From contig NC_133472.1 of NCBI RefSeq assembly GCF_025370935.1, positions 44,771,308 to 44,835,307 of the forward strand: a stretch of DNA of 64,000 nt, read 5' to 3'. The stretch is from Choristoneura fumiferana (Eukaryota > Arthropoda > Insecta > Lepidoptera > Tortricidae). The notes below the pieces were generated by a model. The model worked only from the letters and a program-made list of their open reading frames with translations. It was not told where the DNA came from and did no database searches. Positions 33,988-45,743 of this stretch are shown here, piece after piece (position 1 is the first letter of the stretch; every line of letters begins with the position of its first letter). Made by a program: the position numbers and the translations under genes.

Positions 33988-34482
33988 TCACGATTTATGT
34001 TGTTTTATGTGAGGATTCCGCATTTTTAATTTATATTGATCCTCAGTAAGACTACTCTTGACATGGATGGACGCGCAGTAGTCGTTCGTGTTGCCTGTCC
34101 ACTGCATATTTTCACTATCCACATATTCAGTGTTGCCATTTCTACGAAAATTCAGTGCACAGATATCGCTAACTACGACGAACTTGCGCAGTACTGGGCT
34201 ACAATCTACGCATGTGTCATATGATTTTAATGTTGGCTTGCCTGGTTTCTGGTTGATTTCATTATAATTTAAATAAAAAAATCCATTTGCTTTACATTGC
34301 GCGGTGGCGCAAGTAACACAGATCCTTTGTTCTTTTGTTACTAAAAACAACGTAGTGGTTATATTCTCTTTGGTAAAAACTACTTTCACTTTACTGATAA
34401 TACTTAGAATTAGATTAACTATACGTATATTGGAGCTATTTATTCGGTAGTTTTCTAGTAGTCTTAATAAATGAATACACAT
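33988..34482 (-). CDS. Hypothetical 164-residue ORF upstream of Eph, copy 2
   Basis: Identical in protein sequence to the ORF at 9504-9998 and in the same position relative to the second Eph copy. Nothing in it is recognisable. Listed because the frame is open in both copies; it is probably chance. Confidence 0.18.
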   Translation of the reverse strand: MCIHLLRLLENYRINSSNIRIVNLILSIISKVKVVFTKENITTTLFLVTKEQRICVTCATAQCKANGFFYLNYNEINQKPGKPTLKSYDTCVDCSPVLRKFVVVSDICALNFRRNGNTEYVDSENMQWTGNTNDYCASIHVKSSLTEDQYKLKMRNPHIKQHKS

Positions 34483-35238
34483 TTTAACAAAATGTAGTAA
34501 AAACTTAGCTTCATCGTTTCTATAGCTAGTTTCAACAAAACTTATATTTTTTTGATTTCACATTCAAATTTAAGCCATTTGGAACGTAAAAAAATATAGG
34601 CCTTCCATAAAACAATTCTAGGTCGATTGCGTATTTTCCGAGAAAGGCTAATTTTGTTAGATGTTTAATTTCTATTTTATCAAAACTTTACAGATATGGA
34701 CTCGACGCCCTTCATTGTGACTAAGAATATAAATTTACGTGTAAAAACTAGTTGACTGCATAGTATTATTTTTAAAACATTGGTAATCGATTTTTTCGGG
34801 GTGTTCTTTACTTATTAAGTTTTACTTATTTGTTATCGACTCATCAGTAGGTACTTTTTTAGTCTCCCAAAACGGCATAGTCAACAAGTAGGACCTACCT
34901 ATCTAATTCAATGAAATAACTCGACTAGGTAGTTCAAGGAAGCGTAAATATCTACTTATTTTGCACAATCTGCGCTTTGTGGAATTCAGCGTGACGTCAT
35001 CGACTCCATCGACACCGCAGTCTTTGATTTAAAAATAAAACAAGGTCTCTTTTTTCAAGTTTATTAAACTGAACACGACTATTAACGATAACAAGTTTCG
35101 ATTGCAGAATTGACTATTATTCTTTTATTACTCAAACAAGAGTAATGCTTACTTTGGCGTAGATATACTACGTAAATACATAACGTAACATTCAGCTAAA
35201 ATTACATTATTTCATGTTTGCTAACTGACTTGAAGAAC

Positions 35239-35367
35239 CAGCAGGGCTACTACGAAACTTGAAACTCGAAGTTTGCATCGTACCGTCCCTCTCGCTCTCG
35301 TATTACATAAATTAAGTGTCAGAGGGACCGCACGACACGCACTTCGAGTTTCGTAGTAGCCCTGCTG
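35239..35367. repeat. Palindromic MITE, GCTACTACGAAACT family (copy 2)
   Basis: Counterpart of 10753-10881. In this copy the 2.8 kb insertion that follows in copy 1 is missing, so the sequence continues directly into ACATAATGTTTGTAATTCAT. Confidence 0.8.
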
Positions 35368-35429
35368 GGTTGTTTTCTAATTTTCTTGCCTGCCTACATA
35401 ATGTTTGTAATTCATCAAAAATAATTAAT

Positions 35430-36092
35430 CTGCAGCGGAAGTGGATGAGCGGTTACGGTGCTCAAAATTATCTTGTGGGCAGGGCCGTCTTTCACCTATT
35501 AGAGGCCCTCGAGGGCTACTACAAAACTCGAAGTTCGTGTCGTGCGGCCCCTCTGACACTTATACTATTATATACGAGAGCGAGAGGGACGGTACGATAC
35601 CAAATTTCGAGTTTCGTAGTATAGTATATAAGCCCTGCTGGGCACAACATGCCGCATACTGCATGCGATACCTGAGCCTGATTTTCAGGCGAGAGTTGAG
35701 TAGCTATCGGTTATCGTTTGGTTATGTAGTGGGGACGACTAGAGGGCTCCAATCCATCGCGGGGCCCTGGGCACGTGCCCAGTATGCCCAGTGGGGAAGA
35801 GGGGCCTGCTTGTAGGGGGCGGCTCGCATAGAGATCTCTCTCCAGGCAGGTGTTTTGCCTGGGGAACGAAGTCCGAAGGACGAGCGTCAGAAGTTGTATG
35901 TTGTATATTATTATATAAGCGTCAGAGTTGAGAAACTTCGATAGCGCCATGTAGAACAGGTCGGAGTTTCTATAGTTGCTCACTAGGTGGCGCTAGGAGT
36001 CGCTACAATCTAAACACTTATTACCTTGGCAGTAGAGTCGAGTGTTGATCATTTTGAGCACCATAACTGCTCATCCACTTCTGCTGCTCACT
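35430..36092. mobile_element. Foldback element with inner MITE, copy 2
   Basis: Counterpart of 13770-14412. The inner palindrome has an extra tagtatata at about 35621-35630 that interrupts its right arm. Confidence 0.5.
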
Positions 36093-36581
36093 GCTTAAAC
36101 GAATAGAATGGGCAGTCGGTCTTGGGTAACCAATATGATCGAATGAAGTCCCCTGAATTTGAATAAATAGAAAGAAGTAAAACATGAGAGCCATCTATTG
36201 TCAAGTAGCTGAACTACAGTCACGCATGTGTGAAAAGCAGTATCATGATTCATGAATCGTTGGCGTAGCGTAGTGGTGGTGAGGGGTGCGGTTCGCCCCG
36301 GGCGGCAATTTGGGGGGGGGGAGCTAAATTTCGTAATAAATACATTATAGTGAATATTATCTAGATAATAATTATACGAGTATTCCACAGTTTGATGCGG
36401 ACCGACTAGGATGAGCAGAATTTTTTCTATTACTTATAGGTACTGTGATGAAATCGGGGAATCCCCTTTCTAAAATAATGACATCTTAGTTTTTTTTTAA
36501 GGCCTCACAAGAGGGCGGCAATTTTTTCATAAAAATTATCCTATGTCCTTCACCAAAACTCAAAAATGTCATCTAGATCGG

Positions 36582-36698
36582 CTGGGCTACTACGAAACTC
36601 GAAGTTCGTATCTAAGCGTCCCTCTCGCTCTCGTATTAAATAGTATAAGTGTCAGAGGGACCGTACGACACGAACTTCGAGTTTCGTAGTAGCCCAGC
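36582..36698. repeat. Palindromic MITE, GCTACTACGAAACT family (copy 2)
   Basis: Counterpart of 14901-15016 in the second duplicated copy, with the same arms and the same abutting SINE-like repeat. Confidence 0.8.
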
Positions 36699-36932
36699 GG
36701 TTCCTCTATCGTGCGCCCGCGGGAACTATATATTTTTCCGGCATAAAAACTATCTTATGTTCTTTTCAGGGTGTCAAACTATCGCCATACCAAATTTCAT
36801 CACGATCGGTTGAGTACTTTATGAGTGAAAGCCGAACAAACATACAGAGAAACACTAACAGAGTCACTTTTCCATTTACATAGTAGTAAGGATTAAGGAC
36901 ACTTTAAAAAAAATATAAGGACATTTTGTATA

Positions 36933-36969
<37 letters not shown>

Positions 36970-37523
36970 TGTATATTTTTATTTCCTCTCAGGTTTTAAA
37001 ACTTCTAACTTAATGTCTATGGCATTGCTTTATAACCTTTTATTTACCTTTGTAATAAAGAGTTATTGTATTGTAACAATTTATTGTACAACATACAATA
37101 ATACAATTCATTACTTACCTGAATATTACATAAACAATATAATCAAATCTTTGAAGTTAAATTGAACCAATTTCTGTCATATTGAGCTGAAAATTGACAA
37201 GTATTTTGTAGCACCTATAACAATGGTATAAAAAGTGCCTCGGGCAAAAAAAAATGCCCAACCCAATGTCATTGTATATAAAATTTTAAAAACTTCAAAT
37301 AACCTTAGCTACACATATAATTTTAGCTACACATCCTAAAGTAGATATTCCTGAGACCCGTCAGTGTGTGTATTTATTTTCATCAAAAACAAATAAGCTA
37401 TAAATGAATTTAACACAACACTAGTGACAAAGTCCCTGCTTTGAGTTATGCTATATCTATATACTGTATTTTGTTTAAATGATCAGAGATCATATCATTG
37501 ACATCTGTTATTTAAATTAGCAG

Positions 37524-37661
37524 AGGCCGTATTGCCTAAAGATTTTGGGGCTCGTGATTGCAATCAAATGACAGTTTTTGTATGAGAAATCTAAGCTGTC
37601 ATTTGATTGCAATCACAAGCCCACTCCGTACAGTCAGAACGTTAGGCAATACGGCCCCAGA
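37524..37661. repeat. Palindromic MITE (GGCCGTATTGCC family), copy 2, longer right arm
   Basis: Counterpart of 15833-15947 with an intact right arm (cgttaggcaatacggcccc), so this copy is the ancestral form and copy 1 the deletion form. Confidence 0.6.
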
Positions 37662-38212
37662 GCTTAGTGCAAACATGCCTTTATGATTGTTTTTGAGAAT
37701 CCAACAAATTTAATAGTATCATACCAGAAGTATTATATAGTTATATATTAGTATATAGTTTGATTGATTTGAAATACATATGAAAATTAAAATATGCTAG
37801 AAACAAGATGCCAAATTATTTGACATAATTATACTATAACAATGCTTTAATAATGCTTTAATAATAAAGTAAGTCTTGCTAAGTATGATGTAATGTAATT
37901 TTTTTAATAAACTTGATATTTAGTTCTATTGATTAGTTCATTTTTCAAGAGTATAGTCTAGTACAAAATAGAAAAGGTTAACATTATGTTTTTTTATTAA
38001 GCTAGCTGTTGTTTGTGACACCATCCGCAAAGAAGTATGAAAAACAGTTTACATCCTATTCTCAGACCTACCCTACCCACACAAAAAAAAACATTAAAAT
38101 TGGTCAAGGTGTTTCAAAGGAGATTGGTCACAAACATTTTTAGTTAGATAAGATATAGATTGGACACAACTGATTGCTTCATTGCAACAAAGGTATAGAA
38201 TGTATAGAACAT

Positions 38213-38375
38213 TCGGGTAACACTCTTTCCCGGCCCAGATAATACCGTCATGGAAATACCGACCCTGTATTTCGTGTACACGCCCATAGAAATTGACATG
38301 AGCTTCCATGGGCGCGTCCACAAAAACAGGGCCCGTATTTCCATGTCGGTATTGTCGGGCCAGGGAAAGTGTGTC
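38213..38375. repeat. Inverted repeat of GGTGACACT/CCGACATGGAAAT family, full form
   Basis: Fuller version of 16500-16640 with both arms present: cggcccagataataccgtcatggaaatacc on the left pairs with gtatttccatgtcggtattg and gtcgggccagg on the right, around a centre holding cgcccatagaaattgac and tccatgggcgcg. Confidence 0.55.
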
Positions 38376-39366
38376 ACTTGAATATTCTTCGCACACTAGT
38401 TTAAACAAAAATGAATAATGAGATTCAATTGTCAGATAAACTTACCTTACTTACTAGCTGCTTTGGAACCCTTCATGGGCTATTAATCAATAGGATTGTG
38501 TTTAAGAAAAAAAAGCGGCCAAGTGCGAGCCGGACTCGCCCATGATGGGTTCCAAAGCAGCAAGTAACAAAATATAAACATTAAAAATAAAGTTGTGTTA
38601 AATACTTGTGATGTATACATATCATTTAATACTATTGTAAACCTGTTTTAAAAAATATATATATATATATACCTCGTTGAGTTTCTTGCCGGATTCTTCT
38701 CAGCAGAGGTTTTTCCGAACCGGTAGTAGATTTTTTTTGACATTCATAAGTGCTTGTTATAGCCTAAATTGAATAAAGATATTTTGACTTTGACTTTGAC
38801 TTTGATAAGTTTCCTTTACTTAACGATTTATGACGTATTAAAAAAACTACTTACTACATCTCGTTCAAACCAATTTTCGGTGCAAGTTTGCATGGTAACA
38901 TACACAATATATTTTTTATAGTTTTAACATTCTCTTATTTTAGAAGTTACTGGGGGACACACACACATTTTACCACTTTGGAAGAGTCTCTTGTGCAAAC
39001 TATTCAGTTCTAAGTATGGGGAACTCCAAAAATTTTTTTTTTCTATTTCTGTGTGAAAATCTTAATGCGGTTCAAAGAATACATCTACTTACCAACTTTC
39101 AACAGTAAAGTTCTTATAGTTTCGGTAAAAGTGGCTGTGACATACGGACGGACAAACAGACAGAGACATGACGAATTCATAAGGGTTCCGTTTTTTGCCA
39201 TTTGGCTAAGGAACCCTAAAAAAGACCCAACGTTTTGCCAGGAACTGCATTCCTACAGTATTACAAAATTCTGTGGATCCATGTCTGGGCATATTGTTAA
39301 AACAACACTTACTTTATTACTAAAGGAGTTCCCTACATTTCTACATTACTTATATCTAGTTGTGGA

Positions 39367-40094
39367 TTAGAGCACAAAATTGTCATGTTGTATTGCCAAG
39401 TTTAATGCTTCTATATCCGTGAACACATGCTTACAGGCTGGTGGTGTCTCAGTTACATCAACGTTGACAAGCACAGAATGCCATCCCGCTGCCCTGGCTC
39501 CCTCGTAGTCCTTCTCAACATCGTCCCCAATGTGCAGACACTCTGATGGTGCCACAAACCCTTTAAACTCCTGCATTGCATAATCAAATATGCGCTTGTC
39601 TGGTTTACTAAAACCAACATCGTAAGATGTTATAACAAAATCAAAATGGCTACCTAAACTTATATTACTCAATACCTCGTACAGCCGTGGGTCGTAGTTA
39701 GATATGACGCCAATCGAAATACCTTTGCCGCGCAGTAGAGTCAGCAGTTTTTCGCTCCCGTGGGCTTTGCACCAACATTTCGTAGTTTTGAAATCCTCGA
39801 TGAGGCGTTTAGCGATGCCGTCGACGTCCGCTGCGGCTGGAAGTAGCCCCGTGAACGATGACTTGACGATCTTTCGCCACCATTCTTCCCAACAAATGGT
39901 ATCTCTGCCAAAATTGGGATGCTTTTTATCAATCGTTTTGAAGCTTTTTAGTGACAGAGTTTTCACCTGTTGCGCGTCGACGGTGAAGCCGAAATCTTGA
40001 GCGACGTCTGCGTAGTACTGCCATGGGGGACGCGGAATTTTAATATCGTATTAGTTGCATCTAATGTGACCAATTTTATTCCTCGTAAGCTCAT
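39367..40094 (-). CDS. HDHD3: HAD-like hydrolase, HDHD3/Reg-2 family, copy 2 (frameshifted near the start)
   Basis: Second copy of the gene at 17615-18343. A run of six G in copy 1 is five G here (about 40025-40029), which breaks the frame around residue 23-24. The open frame from about residue 45 onward is intact and keeps motifs II, III and IV. The only other protein differences I see are Gln75 to Lys and Thr143 to Ser, both mild. The single homopolymer change beside an otherwise conserved gene looks like a sequencing or consensus error and not gene decay; it follows the same pattern as the Eph copies. If true, this haplotype would lack a working enzyme. Confidence 0.9.
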
Positions 40095-40138
40095 TTTTAA
40101 TTCATGATATCATGTATCAACTGTCAAGTCAACACTGG

Positions 40139-40369
40139 CTAACGCTTTTTGCTAAAGTAATCTTTTACTTCTTCGTCGTCATTAAATACTTCTCTGTCTT
40201 CTAAATTGGAAACCACATTTTTGTATAAAATAAAGGACGAATACTTGAAAAATAGCACAGTGCAAAAATAAATATAAATATATTTTTTATACATTTTGTT
40301 TTTTTTTGTCGTGTGACTACATTTTGATGGACTATGGTTTAGCTTAACAGCCACTGACCGAAATACCAT
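40139..40369 (-). CDS. Small ORF or terminal exon of unknown gene, copy 2
   Basis: Copy of the ORF at 18388-18619. Here it is 76 residues, starting MVFRSVAVKL, with the same C-terminal 50 residues. The middle differs (a KKNK in place of KKKK and changes just before it) because one 2-base and one 1-base deletion add up to one codon. Conservation is complete only in the last part, which is what a terminal exon would show. Function unknown. Confidence 0.33.
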   Translation of the reverse strand: MVFRSVAVKLNHSPSKCSHTTKKNKMYKKYIYIYFCTVLFFKYSSFILYKNVVSNLEDREVFNDDEEVKDYFSKKR

Positions 40370-40608
40370 GAAGTGCCATGAGTCCTTACTGTAGTAACTT
40401 TATATGGTCTACAAAATTTATATTACAGACAGTACATAAGCATCTCCATTTTAAATATATTTTTTTATTTTTGCATTTGAATATTTCACATAATGTATTG
40501 ATTTTGTGAATAACGTTGCCATTCATGATCTATTCGCTCGCTCCAACCGCTCTCCACCACAGATTACTAATATGTAGCTAACTACTCTCCACTCTAACGT
40601 CTCCAACA

Positions 40609-41318
40609 AAGAGTAGTATAATATACGGGGAAAAGAGAGCCCTCTCTCGTCTCATTCATGCAGACTGTTTTGAAGCGCCGTCTGCATTTCCTAACTAGTA
40701 CCATTGATGTATATATCCATCCATACGTATAGCTATTAATAGTCACAGGTATTCTTTTACTTTACTGGATTTGCTTCCCAGCTCAAACCACATAAAAACT
40801 AAAAACAGGGCTGCAAAGAGAAGTGAGACCGCTTGAATTCAGTCTTCTTAAGTTTAAACCAGCCTCAATTTTCCGTTTGCAGCACTGTCTTTACTTTTAT
40901 GTGGACGATGTGCACGAGTTTCGATTGCAACGTAGCATCATAGTAGTAGCAAAGAGTAAATTTAAAAAGCAGAATTTGTAGTCTTTGCCATCATGTTCCT
41001 TGTTGAGCGCGAATAGACGCCTGGCCTGACATAGAGGGTTGCTACACAAAAAATATTTGTAACGACTGAGCGGATACAATTATGTGACTTTTATATTAGA
41101 AATTACAATACGATTGTCAATTTCGAAAATAAAGTTCATTTTTGCGGTAATTATCAACGACAAAATATTTTTTAATAAATAAAATTTTGTGATCTCAAGC
41201 TTTCAGTGACATCTATCTGAAACAAACGACAACAATCTGTTTTATTTTAAGTTAGATAAAGGAGATGGCGGCGCTATCGACATGAATTAGTACGGTATAG
41301 GCGACTGTCCCCCCCCTG
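40609..41318. mobile_element. 710 bp insertion upstream of SelK, only in copy 2
   Basis: Flanked by the direct repeat gtctccaaca (40599-40608 and 41319-41328); copy 1 (about 18846) has the uninterrupted site. I find no terminal inverted repeats, poly(A) tail or coding frame, so the element class is unknown. It ends in a run of C (cccccccctg). Confidence 0.6.
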
Positions 41319-41532
41319 GTCTCCAACATGCTTGATAAACTGTCAAGTTGACAGACCGACTGACAGTTCGCCTTCGCCTAAACTCTGCCTGCCTCCTCGT
41401 CTCGCTCGCTCAACTCAAGTCGAACCCGACCACTAGTATTTTTGTTTTTATATATTGAGCATCATAATAACAATTTGTGATCCGACAGTTTTTTATTTTC
41501 TCATATATCAAGAATCGAATTCAGACACAACC

Positions 41533-44500
41533 ATGCCATATGTGAACAAAGGTATGGATAACATAGTTTTATTACTTACAAAGTAGGCCACGTCAGTGTT
41601 ATTGTTTCTAAGCATTTTTATCTCGAAACTTCGGCACAACTTTTTGACCTATTTCAAATCGCTTCCTAAAACAACTGTATATTTACACAGTAAGTTAATT
41701 ACAAAATTCTCATTGCTTCATTAATTTTCAAATTATACACCATTGCTGTTCTGACACTTGCGGGAAGTGGGAAGGATTATACAGGAAACTATGATAAGAT
41801 AGTAAAAGGGCAGTAATATACATGCAATTTTTTATTTATTTTTTAACAATGTCTTATTTTAAGTGGTAGTAATAAAGGTTTTTTTTATTTATGTAATGGA
41901 TTCCAGGCTCCTCAAATTGAGCCACCAGTTTTGTTGACTCTATGATTTAATTAATTTACACAAGCTTTAATAAATTCTCTATGATTTCAGTCAGTGATGA
42001 AATCATTGTTTGTCTGTATGTCTTGCATAATACTAGTTCATATCATTCAACATTATAATAGTAATATGAGCCTGTCCGAACGGACGAAATAAAAAAAAAA
42101 AAAAAAAAAATTGTAATATGATTCAACACTTGCACAATCCTTCTTTACTATAATAAAATAAATACTTAATAGTAAGTGATTTAATTAAGTAGATTTTGTT
42201 TGTAGGAAGTTATCTCTCTGAAATTAGTTACTGAACTGATAAAAAAATATTTAGCTGGTAAAAAGCTTTTATTAATGATTAACGTAAACATAACTCTTCA
42301 GTTAACAAGAGTGGGTCCTGGAATTCCATAAACCTGGCTCCCAGACGATTTCACTTCTGAATATTCGAATTTTACTTCACTTAATGTCTTTTCAGAGTCC
42401 CATATTGTTGAAAGGGAAAAACAAAACCCTGATACAATCCCTATGTTGTCTGTCTGTCCATCTGTCAAGACTCCGTCAAGTCTCAGGAATGCGTGGAGCT
42501 ATCAAGTTGAAATTATAATCAAACTAGCTTTTGCCTGCGGCTTCGCCTTCATGAATTCGGTTATCGCGAGCTGTTCCCTCGGGAACTATGCATTTTTCCG
42601 GGATAAAAAGTAGCCTATGTCACTCTCTGGCCCATAAACTGTCTCTATGCCGAAAAACACATCGAAACAGATCAACGGATCGACTTGATTTTTGACGGAC
42701 AAACATACAAACACACACACTCTTGCTTTTATAATATTAATCAACAAATACTTCTGGTTGTCCTAGAAACTTGAAATTTGGTATGAAGGTAACTTAGCAG
42801 GACAAATAACAAAAGTCTAATAATGTTCATTTTTTATGTCTGTCTATTTCAGCAACCATCTGATATGACCTCACACTGCATACATTTTGTTTAAGGGGAT
42901 TCTGCTTACACTAACACTGAATACTCATAGATGCACCAACAATTTTGAATGGAATCCTTGGTATGTGAGTTCAACTCACACTTGCCTGTTTCTACTAGCT
43001 TTTGCCCGGGCTTTGCCCGCGTGGAATTCGGTTATCGCGCGCTGTTCCCTCGGGAACTGTCCATTTTTCCGGAATTAAAAGTAGCCTATGTCACTTTCTG
43101 GCCCATAAACTATCTCTATGCCGAAAATCACGTCAAACCGTCGCTCCGTTTCGACGTGAAAGACGGACAAACATACAAACACACACTTTCGCATTTATAA
43201 TATTAGTATAAGTAAGGATGGAATGATGCCCACAAGCCATGTTATTCCCTAAGATGGCTTGGTGTGTATAGGTAGTGCCAGGAGATTTGAAGTGAATGAT
43301 TACACTTACAGCTACAAAAAACAATAAATTTAAAAAATCAAAAAATCCGACTGCCTTAAAAAATACTAAAAAGAAGAACACAAGTCTAGTGGGCTAGAAC
43401 TTTGTTAAGTAGCTTACTTAATGTTTAATAGTGGGGACCCATTCCCATTAGGTAAGAATTTTTAAGTGTCACGATTTAAATGGGTCTTTACCCATTTTAA
43501 ATTTATTGTTTTATTTCACACTTATCTGTGTAAATGGCATATTAAAACGGTTATAATCCGTATATTTTTAGAATGGGCTAATTATTAGCTTTCATTTGAT
43601 ACCCCACTCAATAGGTTTGAATAAAAATCATTTTTTGAAAACTTACAATTTGGCGCCAAAAAAACGCCATTTTGATTTTTAAGAATTTCATGTACCCAGT
43701 GTCACTCGCATCATTAAGACGAATCCAATGACGTATCATTTATCAAAATCGGTTCAGCCGTTTAGTAGTTACGAGAAGACATAGGAATAAATTATTCGAA
43801 AGACAAATTCTTCGCAGTCGGGTAAAACAAACTGATGGCACAAAAGGAGAATGAATGAAATGTATGAGTAAATGTCGAAATCCTGCTGTCATTACACGAC
43901 ATGTTCTTGGGTGCGTGACCTCAACTCTGTTGGCACTATCTATACATCTCTTTTTTTTACATTTCAGATGGTGTTCTAGTACAAAAAACTCCATTCTCAA
44001 TCTATGGTCTATTTTGGTCAATAGTCAACTTCTGTTATCTATGGTAAGTATTCTTTATTACTCTTCCTCGATTGACGTCCAACAGGCATTTGATAAAGTC
44101 TGGCATAGGGGACAGCTATTCAAAGCAAAATAAAAATTACCATATAATTTATACATGCTTCTAAAATCTTACCAAGGACGAAACGAACTTTATAGTAAAA
44201 ATTAATGGTGCATGCTCAAAGTTTTATGACGTGAAGGATGGAGTTCCCCAGGGATCGGTTTTGGGACCAACATTCTTCTGACCTACCATCGACAAATGCC
44301 ATACTCACTGCGACAATTGTGCTTGAAATTGCATGTTGCATGAACACACGTTTGTTGCATAGACGTAACTATCGTAAGGTCACGGGTGAGCAAAGTAACT
44401 TTCACATTTGTTATATTGGTAAAGATGGTGTCAACTATTATAAAGCCCATATTTCGACTCTGCTCGTGTCGTAAAATCGAAGTTCGTGTCGTATCGTCCC

Positions 44501-45743
44501 TCTGACACTTATATACTATTTAATACGAGAGTGAGAGAGACGGTACTATACGAACTTCGAATTTCGGAGTAGGCCCTCTGTTGGTAATTCCTCTGTAGTA
44601 GGAACTGCATATTATAAAAAAAACACTAACAATACCGTTTATGGTTTTCAAAGGTGCCAATCCCTGATCAACGCAGACTTTAATAAGCACGGAGACAAGT
44701 ATACACGGACCTACAGCAAGCCTGGTGGGGGGTGAGTAAACTGTTCGTTTTTAACCCCCGACGAAAAAAGAGGGGTGTTATAAGTTTGACCACTATGTGT
44801 GTCTGTCTGTGGCACCGTAGCTCTTAAATGGGTGGACCTATTTGAATGCGGTTTTTTAAATTTAAAATCAGGGTTTCTAGCAATGGTTCTTAGACATGTT
44901 TCGCCAAAATCGGCCCAGCCGTTTGAGATATTTAACTTTGAAGTGACATAGTCGGGGGTTTTCCAACTTTTTGTTGGTAAGGTTATTATAGAACTGCCAT
45001 GTACTCGTATTATCTTATCTCTGTTTCTTTGTTCTTCTCTATAGTCTAAATGGCTGGATGGTTTTCTACATGTGGGGTATCATTAGAAGCGTCGAAGTGA
45101 CATAGAGTATATAATGTTTCAATATGGCGTCCGCGTGGCAGGGGAATTAAAAATAATATATTTTGTATTTTTTGTAACAATATAAGTTTATATTGTCACT
45201 TCAAAGTTCAATATCCCAAAAACGGCTGAACCGATTTTGATAAAACATGTCTAAGGACCATCGCTAGAAAACCTGCTTTCAAATAAAAAAAACAGCATTC
45301 AAATCAGTTCACCCGTTTAAGAGCTGCGGTGCCACAGTCAGACACACATAGCGGTCAAACTTATAACACCCCTCTTTTGCGTCGGGAGTTAAAAATGAAA
45401 GCTAATAATTAACCTATTCAACCGAACATTTCCACAAGAACTCCAACAAAATGTAAAGTACTTAAAGAAATTAAAAAAAAACCTCAGCTTTCCTAAAAAA
45501 GCTATCTAGAACTTTATTAAGTAACTTAAAACTCAACAGTGTTTTTACCCGATCGCCCGAAGATGGGTTATGTTTTCCTTTTTAGTTTTTATAGCAGCTT
45601 TTTCTTATTTTCATTTTCAAGTAAGTTTTGCTCTTTCCTTCAGACCTCCAAGGCCTCCGTCCCGCAAGTTCGGGGGCTTCAACACGGGCTCGAGCCCCGG
45701 CCCGTCGCCCGCCGGCGGCGGTGGCTGCGGCTGCGGCGGCTAA
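41533..45743 (+). CDS. SelK: Selenoprotein K homologue with Cys instead of Sec, copy 2 (4 exons)
   Basis: Second copy of the gene at 19058-22752, encoding an identical 90-residue protein. Exons: 41533-41551, 43968-44043, 44654-44731, 45644-45743, with the same splice sites and phases. Changes from copy 1 are AAT/AAC at N5, CTG/CTA at L31 and GGC/GGT in the Gly tail. Intron 1 is longer here because it holds an extra SINE-like repeat (about 42523-42743) and a short A-tailed insertion (42070-42112). About 215 bp upstream of the start codon ends a 710 bp insertion (40609-41318) that is absent from copy 1, so the promoter region of this copy may be altered. Confidence 0.87.
42070..42112 (+). mobile_element. 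Very short A-tailed retro-insertion, only in copy 2
   Basis: About 20 bp of non-A sequence (gcctgtccgaacggacgaaat) followed by about 21 A and tt, flanked by gtaatatga on both sides (42061-42069 and 42113-42121). Copy 1 has gtaatatga once at the matching place. This is the form of a severely 5'-truncated SINE or LINE insertion made by target-primed reverse transcription. Confidence 0.75.
43345..43828. mobile_element. CCCGACTGC inverted-repeat element in SelK intron 1, copy 2
   Basis: Counterpart of 20338-20825. The left end has one base change (aatccgactgc). Confidence 0.5.
44752..45394. mobile_element. Foldback element (AACCCCCGACG family) in SelK intron 3, copy 2
   Basis: Counterpart of 21750-22404. 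It has small indels in the centre. Confidence 0.75.

Larger units (their letters stand above)
34483..39366. other. Intergenic region between Eph and HDHD3, copy 2
   Basis: As copy 1 but shorter by the missing 2.8 kb insertion. The AT microsatellite at 36932-36966 is longer than in copy 1 (15249-15270). Repeats are listed separately; the rest holds nothing I recognise. Confidence 0.55.
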
